The translations under genes were made by a program, and so were the position numbers. The notes beneath the pieces were generated by a model, which saw nothing but the letters and a program-made list of their open reading frames with translations, made no database searches and was not told the DNA's origin. Source: Nautilus pompilius (taxonomy: Eukaryota; Mollusca; Cephalopoda; Nautilida; Nautilidae). Taken from it: a DNA stretch of 64,000 bases. The stretch covers positions 1,116,001 through 1,180,000 of the forward strand of contig JACATO010000624.1 of the NCBI GenBank assembly GCA_018389105.1, given 5' to 3'. Positions 27,407 through 41,050 of the stretch are shown here, piece by piece; within the stretch, counting starts at the first letter, position 1, and each line of letters opens with the position of its first letter.

Positions 27407-27800
27407 CTCTGAGTGATGTCGCCCATAACAGCTGACCAGCTGGCAAAAGCTATCGTTCAGACAGCGAACAACGCTCCTCCAAGATTGTGCCTACTTGCCT
27501 TAATTTTACACCAAATATGAAAAAAACATAGATTTAAGTAAAAATGAAAGCATAATTGATCTTTTAATTTACAGACTTCCACAACATAAGTAAAGGTATG
27601 TAAAATGATGAACTAAAGATGGTACGCATCTATTAGATCCATTTATGTAGCCCAAAAAGTTTCCCATTAACTGCAGTAGGGCTACAAAATAAAGTCACGC
27701 ACATGCGACCAAGTTTTCGTGTTCCCTGACTCAGTTTCTACTTTATTGTCTATTAGAGGGGCCCAAATTTTTCTCTAGAGAAACGTAGTTTTAAAGAAGA

Positions 27801-27951
<151 letters not shown>

Positions 27952-28499
27952 TTTTTTAAAGAAATGGTAAGTAAAAGCAAGACCTGGGAGACTGAACACG
28001 AAATTCTTTCAATTGTTTTTTAAACAGAGATATTTCTTATACATTTGCTTCAGTTAGAAAAACCAGCTTGAATCATTATAAAGACATGGTAGCACGGTCT
28101 CTGTTCCTTTCTTGTTTCGTATTTTATTCTATTTTGTGGCCAGTGCTCGTAATATTACTTTTTAAAAAAAAAAACACCACTTTGTCTACATTTACAAAAC
28201 TTAATTTCGCCTCAATCAGCTTGCAAACGAAATTAGTATTTTACATTTTTAGGTATTTAGCTAAGACAAGACATCATCGCCATTCTTCTTCCCATTTCCG
28301 AGTCTAAATTCAGATCATCAGCTAATAACCAAATTTCATTATATCTTATCACATTACGGTTAACAGGTTCTATATTTCCAGAAATCAAATTAAATCACGC
28401 AGTCAGACTTAAGAAAATAATACACTAAAACGATAATTAAATAGTTGTTGTTTCTATTTATTGCTTTTTTCTCTTTTATAATGAATAGCTGTGACGGGT
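27952..28499. other. Short stretch with no recognisable gene
   Basis: AT-rich sequence; a 79-codon plus-strand frame at 28068-28307 has no recognised similarity. Confidence 0.4.
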
Positions 28500-29173
28500 T
28501 CCTTAGATCCACATATCGACATTCTTAAAATGGCGGTGGCGCGCCGACGACAACGGTCGCCGATACATAGCTAGACTTTTTTTTTCCTCTCGCCGTTTTA
28601 CTATGACAGCTTCCAAAGAAAGGATGCTCGTCTTCTATCTGTGTTTTTGACACTTCGTCAAAAGATGCTCATGCTGCCACCCGGAGCGACTGCCCAGATA
28701 AATACAGCGACCATAAACAGTTCCATCACCAGTTGTCAACACCACATCCATAAGTTTTCGATTTCCAAGCGGGAGAGTGCAATTAGTGTTCCTGGACACT
28801 TTTTGTGCAAACCGAAGCTGGCTGACCAGATTAATGTTAGCTCTTTTCTTCACAAAAGCCCTTCTCGCCGCCGCTGGAGATTGACTGGTACGACGATGGC
28901 CCTGGGGTTCATTTTGACGATATTAATGGAGACGAGGCTATTGTTCGATTCTCGTTTCGTGAATACCCATGGCAATAAAAATTCCGTTAATGATGAGAAA
29001 ACCCGCATCAGCAGAGAGCGCGTTTTAAGTCCGGATAATTCTGTTATCCAGGCTGCTGTTTTTACTGGGATTCGACACTCGTCGTCTAGTAGTAATAACG
29101 TATCGTGGAGATGACCAGTTTCGAGATATTTTCTTAAACTATTTTTCAATGCAGAAAGGCGCCAGTACTTCAT
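28500..29173. other. CpG-rich patch with long frames on both strands; possible exon or promoter
   Basis: A GC- and CpG-rich block containing AAAATGGCGG followed by TGGCGCGCC near 28527-28545; AANATGGCGGC is the known YY1 core, often near transcription starts. On the plus strand a frame is open for 157 codons (28641-29114); on the minus strand frames of 107 codons (28850-29173) and 72 codons (28635-28853) lie end to end in different phases. The minus-strand residues LPLGNRKLMDVVLTTGDGTV look protein-like, but I could not tie either strand to a family. With both strands open, at most one can be real. Could be a promoter plus first exon, a decayed gene copy, or chance openness due to raised GC. 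Confidence 0.3.
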
Positions 29174-29253
29174 TTATAACCACGTACGAGTTCCCTTTCA
29201 CTTCTTTTTGTTCTTTTATTTTATTATTAAATAGAACCGAAACATTCATCGAG

Positions 29254-29268
29254 GCGCGCGCGCACACC

Positions 29269-29332
<64 letters not shown>
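29254..29332. repeat. (CG)n then (GA)n microsatellite
   Basis: A short GCGCGCGCGCAC alternation at about 29254-29265, a few bases of CACCCACA, then a pure GA run from about 29272 to 29332. Like the (TC)n tract at 2.3 kb it produces a false Arg-Glu frame. Confidence 0.97.
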
Positions 29333-29334
<2 letters not shown>

Positions 29335-32085
29335 CTGTTTTGAATTAAATATTTACAGACGTTTTAAAAGAGTTATTCCTTAAGTTCTATCGAATTCTGT
29401 TGTTTCTCACTTTGTTTCTCCGGTTTCCTGATTGTTTAATAGAAAGCGTTCCTCTAAAACTTCCTTTATTAGTTATTTAGTCGTTAAAAATGAATTTAAA
29501 ATTACATCTGGTGTCGATTCTACATCCATCATTCGTGATATCTCTGGTGGCTTCAAGATACCAGAAAACCTTTTGTTGCCTCTCCGTTTAGTTAACGAGT
29601 CGATGTTATTCGATGTCATTTTATAATTTATATTTTTTTTTTGTTTTGAAGCAAAAATTATTCTAAAAAGGCTCTTCAGTAAATCATTAACATTTCCATT
29701 ATGTATACAACTTGTTGTTAGTATGGAGAGAAATCCTTAGCTATGATAGTTTCCGCCTACTTATGGCTGAATAGTTATCTCTCTGCAACCTGTCAGAATC
29801 TTTCTTTTTTTAATTGTTTGCTGGACTTCCTCACTGAAAATAAAATTTTATATCTGTAAAAACGCAAAATTAATTCAAGAAGTTATTTTAAGTTCTATAA
29901 TCTTTAGTGCTGTATTTGTGCGCTAAATTCTTTTCTAACTTTTGGCTAAATACAAACAGTTAGAAGTTTTTTTAAGAAACCATGAAACTTAAATGATGAA
30001 AAATAATAAATGCTAATTTTTTTTTGTTTAGAGTTGTAATGAATATAATGAGCGCTAATTAATACAGTTACAGAAAAAACACTCTTTAGACAAACTTGTA
30101 ATATAATCATACAAAAATGTAACATCACATAGAAATAACAGAACAATAACATAAGCAATATCTTTTCAATCATTGCATTTTCGAGAGTTTGCCTTGTTTT
30201 TGTTGTTGTTGTCGTCTGTCACAGAACTTGGTGATCTTCCCGAAAATGATTTATCTTGAAAGTCGCTGTTTCCACTGTTAAATTTATAGACTGACATTTT
30301 TTACCTGCATGACTTATACTAAACTCATCGAACGTAAGTTGCGATAGCGCATGACATTCTAGGGTGTCAACACACTATTCATTCTGCAAAAAAAATGACA
30401 AGAAATTTAAATTTAAATCTGGTTTACCTTTAGACCAACATAGAAAACAAATCGTAATTAAATCATCAGACATTTATGGCTAAAATTAAATAGATCTATC
30501 TGTCTTAGATCACATTCTCTACAAAAGTAGTGGATGGTAGATTACAGATTTTTTATCTTTCTTTTTATTGATAATTAAAGCTCGTAACGTTAACAAAACT
30601 TATTTCAACCTATTCTTTACTGAGTGTAGTAATACCATAGTCCATTTTTGTACATAGAACATTTACTCTATTTATGTTAAGCGGCATGCAAACACCGATT
30701 TAAAATTGTTTGCATGGTGATGGATAAAGAACAAGGAATGAGAAGTTTCTGGTTCGCATCAAAATCTGAGGAACCCGGCTGGTTTTAATGTTATAGCATT
30801 CAAAGATTTATTGCTTACATTATTTTTGTAGTAGTAAAATAAAAGCGACTTGGCAAATCTAAAAGTGGGTACAAAATCCAGAATTTCAGATTTAAGAATG
30901 TTAAATTAGAAAAGAAGAAGTGGGCTTAAGCAATTAGCGTAAAAATATTCAGTCAACCAGAACCATCGTTTTATTAGATCTTATTAAATAAACATGTGAA
31001 TTCTGATAAACACATTCCACTGATTTTTAAAAAGCAAATAAAGTTATCACTTTTAAATTTCTATTCATAAAACGAAATTTTGTGTCTACTTGCTAATCTG
31101 TTTTAAATGAAATCTATTATTTTTAATAATCGCAACCTAGTTACGTAAACACTCAAGATATTAAAGCTATCTGAGCGCTAAAAAACATCGTGATTTTAGA
31201 ATCACAACTTTTGATCAAATAATATTGCGTCCATCTATAAAAAGATAAATAAGAATTAAGTTAACTAAGGAGAGACAGTTTTAAAAAAAAACGAAAAGAG
31301 TTTATTTTTGCAACAGAATAAAGTATAAATAAGCTGCAAGATTTAAGATAGAAGCATATAATTAGTTTTGTTTTCAAAATGATCAGTATACTTTCTTTTC
31401 ATTTTGCTTTTACTTATTGAAACTTGAATAATTTGACTAAAATCACAGTAAATATAAAATTATACGATATTCATTCTCGTTCATGCGTTTGTTCTTTACC
31501 ATGAAACACCGAAGTATTAATAGAGATATGTTAGAGGTCTTTTAAAATAAAATAACCAACTACTTTTGCGTGGGATTTTGAGAATTTTGAGCCACAATAA
31601 CCTTACGATTCTGGCATACTCTTGAATAGAGTTCCCAAGACGACAACGTGTAACTTCCGGTATACATGCGCACATTTTTCTTGTCATAAATAGCACCAAG
31701 ATGTCCGGTTAGAATTTTAAATTAAAGGATATGGCGCAATGAAAAGATCAAGAAACGAAATTATGTTAAAGAATAAATAAATTCCTCCAAGGTTAAAAGG
31801 CTGGAATATTAGAAAATTATTAATCATCAAGAATCAACATCAAAAATGTAATTTTATGCACACAAATTTTAATTTATGTAATAAAAGAATAATTGGTTTT
31901 TGGACTAAAAGAAAGGTATTCACATTGAAATTACTTCAAAAGAAATCGTACGATAAAAGTTCGGTATCGCAAATGCCACGTACGATTCGATAAATAATAT
32001 AGTTAGTGCTCAGTTCGTCGAAAAAATTAATTTAAAAAGTGATGTCCACACTCGGTTGACATAAAGCTCTGTAAACTGAATTAAA
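29333..32085. other. AT-rich stretch with no recognisable gene
   Basis: Only short chance frames. A (GTT)n-like run is present near 30195-30210. Nothing else supported. Confidence 0.5.
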
Positions 32086-32163
32086 TGGCCAAGCGATTGC
32101 GCACTCGTCTCAAAAGGTTAAAAAAATTCTCGATGAATCGCGGATCTCCGTAAGAGTCGAATT
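32086..32163 (+). mobile_element. Possible tRNA-like SINE head (doubtful)
   Basis: TGGCCAAGCGATTGCGC at 32086-32102 resembles the A box of a serine/leucine-type tRNA, and AGAGTCGAATT at 32153-32163 is a degenerate B box. The following 230 bp is GC-richer than the surroundings, as a SINE body might be. The A-to-B spacing is long even for a class II tRNA and the B box is weak, so this could be coincidence. Confidence 0.25.
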
Positions 32164-32685
32164 ACTTCCAGCATTCCTGTCAGTCAAAATACAGAGCAAA
32201 TCAGCATTCTCTGGATCGATGGTGAGAGTCCGTATTGCACACGATGGCAGTCAGGTATGTCCTGAAGATATCGCCTCGATATCGATTTATGGCAGAGATA
32301 CGTCTCGAACTTGCGTATTTTAAAGGCTCGTTTATTCAACTTTTCATGTCGCTCAATGACAAAAATGACACTGTTCCGTAAAGGATGAGCCAAAGGCACT
32401 TCCGGTCCTTAAATTGATAGCCTTATTTAAGTGAACTAAAAGATCCCTTACAAGTCAGACCAATAGTGACCAGCATGCATTGTTAACATTATCGTCCCGA
32501 TTAATTTAAGTTCCACTGTCTTAATATATTCCGGTTTCGCTGAATAACCTGAGAAAACCTCACTCCATGATACGAGTATAGCACGAACCTTTTTTCCAAT
32601 GCTTTCATGTGAGATATTAGCAGAACGGTGCTTAATTTGAGGTATTATAAATTTATAAACAGGCTTCGACGAATTTGATTTTCTG

Positions 32686-32697
32686 CCCCCCCCCCCC
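32686..32697. repeat. Poly(C) run, 12 bp
   Basis: Twelve consecutive C residues in otherwise AT-rich DNA. It is either an ordinary mononucleotide repeat or a place where assembly length is uncertain. Confidence 0.95.
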
Positions 32698-32751
32698 AGT
32701 TCGGTCTACCGACCATCAAAAGAAACGCAGTCTCACGAGTTTCAGATTTGA

Positions 32752-32772
32752 TATTTACAATGTTATGCAATG
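32752..32772 (+). repeat. 21-bp exact repeat, copy 2 of 2
   Basis: Identical to 7352-7372 on the same strand, 25,400 bp away. No longer alignment was seen around it. Confidence 0.5.
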
Positions 32773-35700
32773 AAGAGTCTTGCAGAAATGAGACCAGATT
32801 AAGTATTCTTTTGAGATTTACAGCCCAATCGAGATGAATGGTTTAATTAATATGGCGACTCGAGCTTTGGGTTTTAATGAATTTTAATGCATTTCGTCCT
32901 TGTATCTTGCATTAGAGGTCAGCTGCAAGTCTTAACCCAAGATCCGTAATTGAGAATCACCTCCAATTGAGCTTGATATAGTATTTATTAATAAATAGAG
33001 GAAGAAAGAGATGAAACTTTCAGTCAAAGTCATGCCAATAAATAATAAAGTAACCGGTTACCTGAAACAAACGAATATGCACTGGTTACTTCATTGCCGT
33101 TACCATAGATGAATTACAATGAACGATATAATCGTAGTCCAATGAAAATCCAAAATTCTGAGACCACTGTCATTGATGCTAACGAAAATGTGGTGTTTTT
33201 TCTATTGTTTTGTTTGATGATTATTTGTATAGGATGCACACTGAACATACTGTGTTCAGATTTAGCCTATTTGCATGAAGCAGGATGAAAAACCTTATTA
33301 CCAATTAAAGATGCCTTTGCTTGTTTGCGCTATTGCACATTCAAAGAATTTCGTTTATGTTCTCCAGGAGATTTGTCATTTCGACAAGATTCCTTCTCCA
33401 GTATTTGAGATCCGATTTTTTTACCTTCGTTGTCAAAATACGCCACCTGGCGCTACTTATAATCGACTTTGTGTCCAATCAGATCGCAAGGATTGTTTCT
33501 TCTTTTAGAGGTTGTCACGACTGTTTCCAGTTTTAACGTTAAAATGTCGCTTTCATAAAATATTTTTAATGGTGTTGAGCCGACTTTCGGTGATAACCTC
33601 CGATAGTATTGAAATTATCTCTAGCAGGGTCGTTTGTGATAGTTACACGACCATTTTCAACAAAGTATCTGATAATCAGATAAGGATTTTGGTCTAAAAG
33701 TTTTGCAATAAATAAATTTTAGGGTTGTAATGAAACGTAAAAATCTGCACTTAAAAAGAATTACAACTAAAATAATATAGATACCTTACATAATACAGAA
33801 CAAATACATAAACTATTAACTTAATTATATTGAAAAAAAACAATATACGCAAATTATCTCATTAAAGTTGCATTATTTTTCTTTGATGATAAGCTTTATC
33901 TGTCAGATGACAAGATATCAACTTTACCTTATAGACATTTCAATCTTCATTAATTTAGTAAGTCCTTTAGTGGAACACTTTGGAACAAGTAATACTCTTA
34001 TAGTGGGACATTTTTTTGCTTTTTTGTAACTTTTGCTCATAAAATCACTCTAATATTTCTTCATCTGATATTTCTAGTTTATGTTCAAAAACAATGTTAT
34101 TAATCATTACGATTTTTAATATTTCATCATTCCAATATTTAGTGTACCCTTTTTCGAAATAATTCTTATTAAGATATATTCATAAAAAATCAATAGCTTT
34201 AACTCGATGTTTCTGATGACATCCTTGTTTGTTTAATTTTTTGTCTAGTTGGCTTTCAATGGATTTTTGGTAACATGTTAATAGATCCGTATTTTGTTGT
34301 TATACTGATTCATTAATAATTATTTTAAATGCTTATTCCATTATTGTTATTATTTTCTGTAAATGTTTCCAAATTAATTTATAAAGTTTTATCAAAACTC
34401 TCAAATAAAACTGCTTTACTTTCATTATATAATATATAACTTTATATACATGAGAATTTTTTATTCTCTAAAAAGGTTTTTGTAAGTTTTGTTAATAAAT
34501 TAATTTAAAATATCCATAATTTACTTGTGTTTTTAGCAGAAAGTTCAGATGGATATTTAAATTTTCTATTAAAGATTTTAAAGTATTTTTTAAAAAAGAA
34601 CAATCCATGGATATTTATAAAATTCATCTTTTACATTTATAACATTTATTTAATTAAGAAAAAGTTCGTAAATCAACTAAATCTGCCAACCAGATATTGA
34701 ATGAACAAACACCTGTCTTCTAGGATAATTTTCCCTACAGTGTTGTGGAACTCTCCAGCTCGTAGAAAGCGGTTGTCTTCATATTTAAAAAAAAAGTACT
34801 TGTTTATTTTAATCAAAATCCGTAACGACTTTTGTGGAACCTCCAACAGAATATTTTTACCCTTCATTGCAGTTTTAAATAAACTTGTATCATTTTTTCT
34901 CTTCAAATAGAATTCTGAATATTATGAATTAAATCCATCAATTTTTTCACCTTTTACTGCCAGAAAACTGCTGCGGAATTACTATCCTTATATTTTAGAT
35001 AGTGTTCATAGCACGCTCGATCACGAATTTTATGCGGCAGTATACACGTACTTTCTAGTAGTTAAAATAGATCTATTGAATTCAAAACCTTTACAACCTG
35101 ATTGTTTATGTAAGTAGACAATTATAAATGCTAAAGAATAGTAAGGCAGTTGTAAAACCTTAGAGTTGCTTTGAACGAAAACCATTCTACAAAGACTTAG
35201 TTAGGCTTTCGTATCTGTTTTCTTTTCTTTTTAGAATAATAAATGTAAAATCAGTTGTAATAAACTAAAATTTTGACTTTTAAATTTTCTTTACAAAAAA
35301 CGTTTTGATACATAAATGGAGAAGTGTATTTCTGGTAGGTTTGGTTTAAGTAAACATCAAAAGCAAAAATTGATAAGTTTTTGGAGGAGTTGCTTTGAGG
35401 TTGAATAAAAATTAACTAAACGGATTTTCATATTTTTATTACCAGAATAAAAGAAAGAATTTTAAAAGGTAGCGGTTTTTTTTATTTAAAACATAGCATG
35501 TCACAAATAAATAACATTATAAAAACAGTTGGTTTTTAATAATGAGTTCTACTTCAAAGAGTTTACTTCAGTGGCTTTAATTACTACAAACATCTACCAA
35601 AACGTATAGATAATATTTTGATCCAGATGTAACAACGTTTTTATGAAGATATAGAACGTGAAAGCAAAGGTAGAATAGTTGGTGGATTTTGTGAGGCTGT

Positions 35701-38348
35701 TTTATCGGCTCTACTGAATACTGGAAAATCTATTTTAATCTTCCTTGGATGCAGTAACTACGAGTATTCTTGGAGTTTTACTCAGTCTGTTGGAAGAAAA
35801 GCTGCAAGGGAAAAGGTCCATATTTAAATCGATGAGAAAGTTCATAAGTGGGATACATGATTTTACAGTTAAAATATTTTAAAAACCTAAAAAATAATAG
35901 GTGTTTGTAAGTGTGGAAAGATGAAAAGTAGAAGTGTCGATGAAGTTGAATATTTTGAGCTAATTCGATGTTAAATGTGTGCTTTTTCTTTCTTCCATTC
36001 TTTAATTACAGAATGCAAAGACCTTTACGTTCCTGGTATGTTTTTAAATTAAGCAAGTTCGATAATCGATCGATAGTAAAAAGTACCAATTTAAAAAAGC
36101 GTCGTGCATGAAAGAAGTGACTTAAAAATAAAGTTGATTATCTGGTTACATCTTACTGCAGAAGCTGGAGACACGCGAGTAAATAAACTGTTAATTAATC
36201 GTCGACGTCGAACAATTTTCCATTTAACAGAACTCCTCTTTACAGCGTCATAGTAGTCTCTGTAGACAGTGCTCGAAAAGTGTCTCACCTAGATCTACTT
36301 GTCGCCGAAACTTTTACGTATCCCCTTATGTCACGGTAGGTTAACTTATAATCACTGTATAGATGTCAATCAAGACAAAATAAGCAGAACATTAAATGTA
36401 AATAAACACATTTATTTCAAATCATAACTTATACTGTAAATTTTACATCTAGAACTCTGAGTTCAAAATATGCAAATAGTTTTGGTTCAGTTTCAGATGG
36501 AAATTACAAATTAAATGGTAATTTTAATATCAAAAAAAGATAATTATTTACTAGCATAGAATCAGAGTTTGAAAAGGTAGCCATAGTAAATCTTTAAGAT
36601 GAAAAAATTGCAAATTTTTTGGGAGAGATTGGCGCGGAAGATCATTAATACTTAAAATTTTTAATGGGTGATGTGGGTAAAAAAAGACCAAATGCTTTAG
36701 TGTAAAGGTGTCGCGGAGTCTCTCTTGCCTATAATACTCAGAATTTTTCGCGCGTTTTTGAAAACTCGTCCTTCCTTGAATCGCCCAAGAAAAATTTCGT
36801 AGAATTTCCGGCCCCACCGACATTCCATTCTGATGACCGACTGGCGCAGAGGTCTTTCTAGATTACTCTTGTCAAATTTGCCATTGTAGCAGACATCGAA
36901 ATACACCTAACATCTTAAAGCGGCACCAAACACGTGGCGTCGATCCTTCCTGCTCGCCGTAATTCCTTTGTTACGTGTTTTTTCAAAACATTCTAAAGAA
37001 GATGGGAAATTCTGTCTAAGATTGCTGCTTTACCGAGAGCTCTCATGTTTCTCTCTACATATATATTCAAGAATTAAAATTTTTCTACAACGCAGAAAAT
37101 TATACGCGTGTTCGACCAGACCTGCAATAAAACTCGACAGAATCCTTAGAATTTATCCTGTTAAGGTGGTCGCATAAGCAGACTTCCGCATCGATAGCTT
37201 GTGAAAAGTTAGTTGTTTTAAAGATCTCTTAAAATTACGAGGCTTGCAATGCAAATACAAAGCTTATCTTTATAGCTGCTAGAGACGTACGTTCGAAAGA
37301 AGTCTGGTCGCATACCATTACAGCGATTCTATTTCAGCTGTGTTTCATTTCAGCATCTTTAGTATAATTATTAATATTGTTTACAGTCGATCTCACGATA
37401 CTCCTTTTATCGGAAAGTAAAGAAATAACTAACATCGCAAGTGGTCATGTGATCTTTTAAATCTGAATCAACTGAAACGCTACTCTGGTGACTTTATTGA
37501 CGCCCCAGATAGAACTTGGTCCAAGTTTTAGGACTTATGCTAATGTATTTATTCTTTTGTTAATAATACCCATGACATAATGGAAAACATCCCTATCAGT
37601 AAGTAAATATGGCACATCTAAAAGTTTAACTTACTTTTCGCACGAATGATAACAGCTTAGCAGCATGCTTGATTATGTTAGTGTGAGTCGATGAGTGACA
37701 TTAACTTTTAACCTACTCGATTCTTTGTAAAGATTTTCTTTCAAATCTTGTTATGTAAACTTGATATCGACTGACAGGAGGTCGAAGTATACCTGTTCTG
37801 AATCCTCACACCCCTATCGTCACTAGTTTAGAACTCCATACGTTCTGCTAATAATATTATTCCTTGGTGTTATCACTCATGGTATTTAGGAGGTTGAGAA
37901 TGAGAAATTTTCTATACGTCATTTTCTTCTGGGAGAGTTATTGGTGATACCATGATTATGACACAGAGTTTCAAAGTCTCGTTTTATCATGTGCAAGTTA
38001 GGGTTTATGAAAAGCGTTTGATGCAACCTCTCATTCACCAGCTTGGGTCTGAAACAAAAAAAATGTCGACCTTCTTACAAAAATCATAGTTTTTAAATAC
38101 ATTTTATCAACACACGATAAAAAAATCATGAACAAACTTATTTAGTGCATCCTTTCTTGTTTCGTGGACCTGTCTTTCCAAGTAAATGTTAAAAGTTTGT
38201 TGAACACAATGTTATTGTTAGGATAATTTACTCTCTTACTAACCAATTGTCAAAATTACCCGAAACTCTCCAAACAGAACAAGGAACCAGAAAAAACTCT
38301 CCATTCTGCCCATCAAGATAACACAATTTTCTTGCCGTCCATGTTAAC

Positions 38349-38366
38349 TTAACCCTAACCCTAACT
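38349..38366. repeat. Short interstitial telomere-type repeat (CCCTAA)
   Basis: TTAACCCTAACCCTAACT: two full CCCTAA units with partial units on each side. It has the same orientation as the tract at 44480-44498, 6.1 kb to the right. Metazoan telomeres, including those of molluscs, are usually (TTAGGG)n. Two units alone could be chance; the nearby second tract makes it more notable. Confidence 0.7.
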
Positions 38367-40830
38367 CAGTGGCCGTTAAAATAAGAGAAAATGCATTATT
38401 TCTTCTGGTGTAAAAATTCATAAAGCGGGTATTAAGATATCATAGTATAAACAAAACTGAGGGTTTTCCTTAACTTCTCTCCGAGGATGCTTATTCTTAG
38501 TATTTTTGCTCAGACTAAAATAGATTCTGAATGATTTATGAATACCAAAATATATTTCTCACTTTTCTTTCCCATTTTTAATAATTCTGGGTGAAGAGAA
38601 AAGTAACGATAAGCATCCCTTTGGTCACAACAGAAGTAGATTTTTCGCACTCTAGTAAATCATTTTATATATCAAGATCACATCTCTGACAATTTAAATT
38701 ATGGGGAACTGTCTCAAAATGCGACTACAAATTCTATAGAAGACCAGACTACAAGAATTATAAACTTCTCACTTGGCTTCTTTCCAGACAGAAAATAACT
38801 GATCTCTTGCTTGTCTGACTTGCTGAAATTCTCATAGCAACACGTTCCCAGAATTATTCGTATCGGAAGTTGAATATTCCAAATGTAAAACGAATATTTC
38901 GATAAAATAAACTTCAAACATATTTTTATTTCTAATCTTGTAAGTCTACTTAATTTCATTTTAGACATGTTGAGTTCCTTTACTTACATTTATAATATTT
39001 TGCTTTTATTATTTCCTTATGCAATTAAATGTTCTGTTTTGCTTACTTTTATTTACTATTTATTTTAATTTAATTTTTATTTATTTAGTTCTTTACTTAA
39101 TTGTTTCTGCTGTTTCTGTTTGTCACATATTTTATTTTATTTTAACTTTGTAAATGTATTTTGGTTTATGTTCCTGCATTATCTGCTTACTAGGTTTTTT
39201 AAAAAAAATTCCTATTTGTTTCCCAAGCTGTTTATGATAAAATGTATATTTTACGCGCATTTAGTTTTTAGATTTCCGACCATTTAACATTTAAGTAGTT
39301 GAAATTTATTGAGTAAGGAATGGTACAAAAGAATTCTTCTCTTTTAATGTCAGTGCAATTACAATGGAGCTAGGCATAAGAAAAATTGAAACAATGTTCT
39401 TTCGTATCCAGTGCATCCTGTTTAAATGTATCAATTATTAACGAGATCTAAATGCAAAATAAATGTCGCTACAGCGACCAGCTTTGATAACCGCTTAAGT
39501 AAACTTGTAAGTCTGGCTTCTACTCTAACCCGACCCTTGTACGATTCTTTTTTTTTGGACAGTGCACGTTTTATCTTGCTTATATTTATTGGATTTCTTA
39601 CAAATGCGCTCTTAAATAATTTGTTACGCTGAGCTGAACAATCAGGATCTTATAAATGTCACATTTATCAGGGTTTTAGCTGTTCAGAACGATTTTTTCC
39701 AGTTGAAGTGACCGTCGCCAACCACCGCGACAGAAATGTATGAATAATAAATGAGCTGCGTTATCGCTGGCGAAAAACATCAAGATGCTGCCAGAAATTA
39801 TCGGCATGTTTTCAAAATAAATACTAAGTATTTTCATTTTAGAAAAAAAAAGGGGGGTTCTTTAATGTTTAACCTTTTATTCTTTCTTTCGGATGTTATA
39901 GATAAAGAAAAGATGAATTTTTCTCCCCTTATCAATGCAATAATCCGTTAAAAATATTTTATATAGAAGGAAAATGAATTGTTGCATATACAAGACAGCA
40001 AGAAAGTTAGAATAAGGCGAAGTAGCAATGTGTGAATAACTAATAAAAAATTATTAAATCTAAAGATATATAGAAAAATTTAATTCAAAATTATTATTCA
40101 TATTGTAGTCTTTCATAAAAGAAAATATTTTCCCTTAACGTTTTTTATATAGTCTCAGCCGGTGTTAGTAAATAATTTCACACTGCGAAGCTTTTTATAT
40201 ACCTGAAGATTATGCACAAATATTGAAGAATTTATTACATCCATCTCCATAAAATGATTTATTCTGTTTGGATATTTGGTCTTTTGAGTTGACCAGTGCA
40301 AATTTCATCGCAGCTACAGCTGATCTGAGAGCGCCTTTATCAGCAAAACTACGCCTGCCACTCACGAGAAGATTTAATATTAAGACATCAAGAATAAATA
40401 GATGTGAACTTTGCATTTGCCCGAATAGGTGAGAATCAATTTAATTTATGACATTAGGAATGTGTGCTGAAGTGATTCTGGAACAGTACTATCAGACGAG
40501 GCAATTACCCAAAATGTTATTGGTACAAGAGAGATCCATCTTTGGACTTTTCACGTTTATTTCTGATTAGTTTTACACATCTCCAACACAGCCCATAAAA
40601 CTGCACGGTAAAACACCTGACTCCGAGCCTGGCCACGTAAACCTATAAGAATAGCAATTAAGGAATTTGTTTTCAAGTTATCTGGACTTCCTTGATTTTC
40701 AAACACCGGCGTTTTATCGTTCCGCTTTGAATTACATAACAATATACTTTTTAAATATTTCAATAATTTTTAAAATCTAATTTGAAAAAGAAAACTGTTA
40801 TTTGTAGTGGTTTAACTTTTTAAAAAAATA
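38367..40830. other. Stretch with no recognisable gene
   Basis: T-rich around 39000-39200. Frames are short (66-68 codons) without recognised similarity. Confidence 0.45.
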
Positions 40831-40837
40831 AGTGACC

Positions 40838-41050
40838 TGGCGACCGGTGGTTAAGCTAGCAAACTGCTATGGTCGTGGACTTAAGTTCGAATCTTGGTTG
40901 TGGGGTGGTTCAGTCTGGTGCACCACACTCGTCCGATCTCTCCGACAGCTGACTGGGCAGGATGGATCCTACATGTAAAAAAAGAGATTTCTCTGCCGAG
41001 GCGGGAGCACCACTTCCTGTCCAGAGAGAGTAACAAGTGAGGAACATTTA
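40838..41050 (+). mobile_element. tRNA-derived SINE (plus strand)
   Basis: A tRNA-like head begins near GGCGACCGG. The A box reads TGGTTAAGCTAGC (40848-40860) and the B box AGTTCGAATCT (40884-40894), about 36 bp apart, as in a real tRNA gene. A GC-richer, tRNA-unrelated body of about 150 bp follows and fades into AT-rich DNA near 41050. The pseudo-tRNA lacks a clean acceptor stem, so this is a SINE rather than a tRNA gene. The minus-strand 126-codon frame over it (40881-41261) is judged non-coding. The 3' end and target-site duplication were not defined. Confidence 0.72.

Larger units (their letters stand above)
32164..38348. other. Long AT-rich stretch with no recognisable gene
   Basis: Includes a C12 run (32686-32697) and the second copy of the 21-bp repeat. 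Frames are short. One 64-codon open stretch at 35633-35827 is protein-like in composition but not recognised. No transposon motif noticed. Confidence 0.5.

Noticed and set aside
27060-27446. 128-codon minus-strand frame
   Set aside because: It starts in the (CA)n-(TA)n microsatellite, overlaps other frames in both strands and shows no recognisable motif.
28635-28853. Minus-strand frame overlapping the preceding one by four bases like a bacterial operon
   Set aside because: The apparent start is GTG and the region is eukaryotic, so coupling of this kind has no meaning; kept only as part of a CpG-rich candidate region.
35633-35827. 64-codon open stretch with protein-like composition
   Set aside because: No start codon, no clear splice sites and no recognised family; too short to support.
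40838-40905. Possible genuine tRNA gene
   Set aside because: A and B boxes are present, but no matching acceptor stem or clean anticodon arm could be drawn and a SINE body follows.
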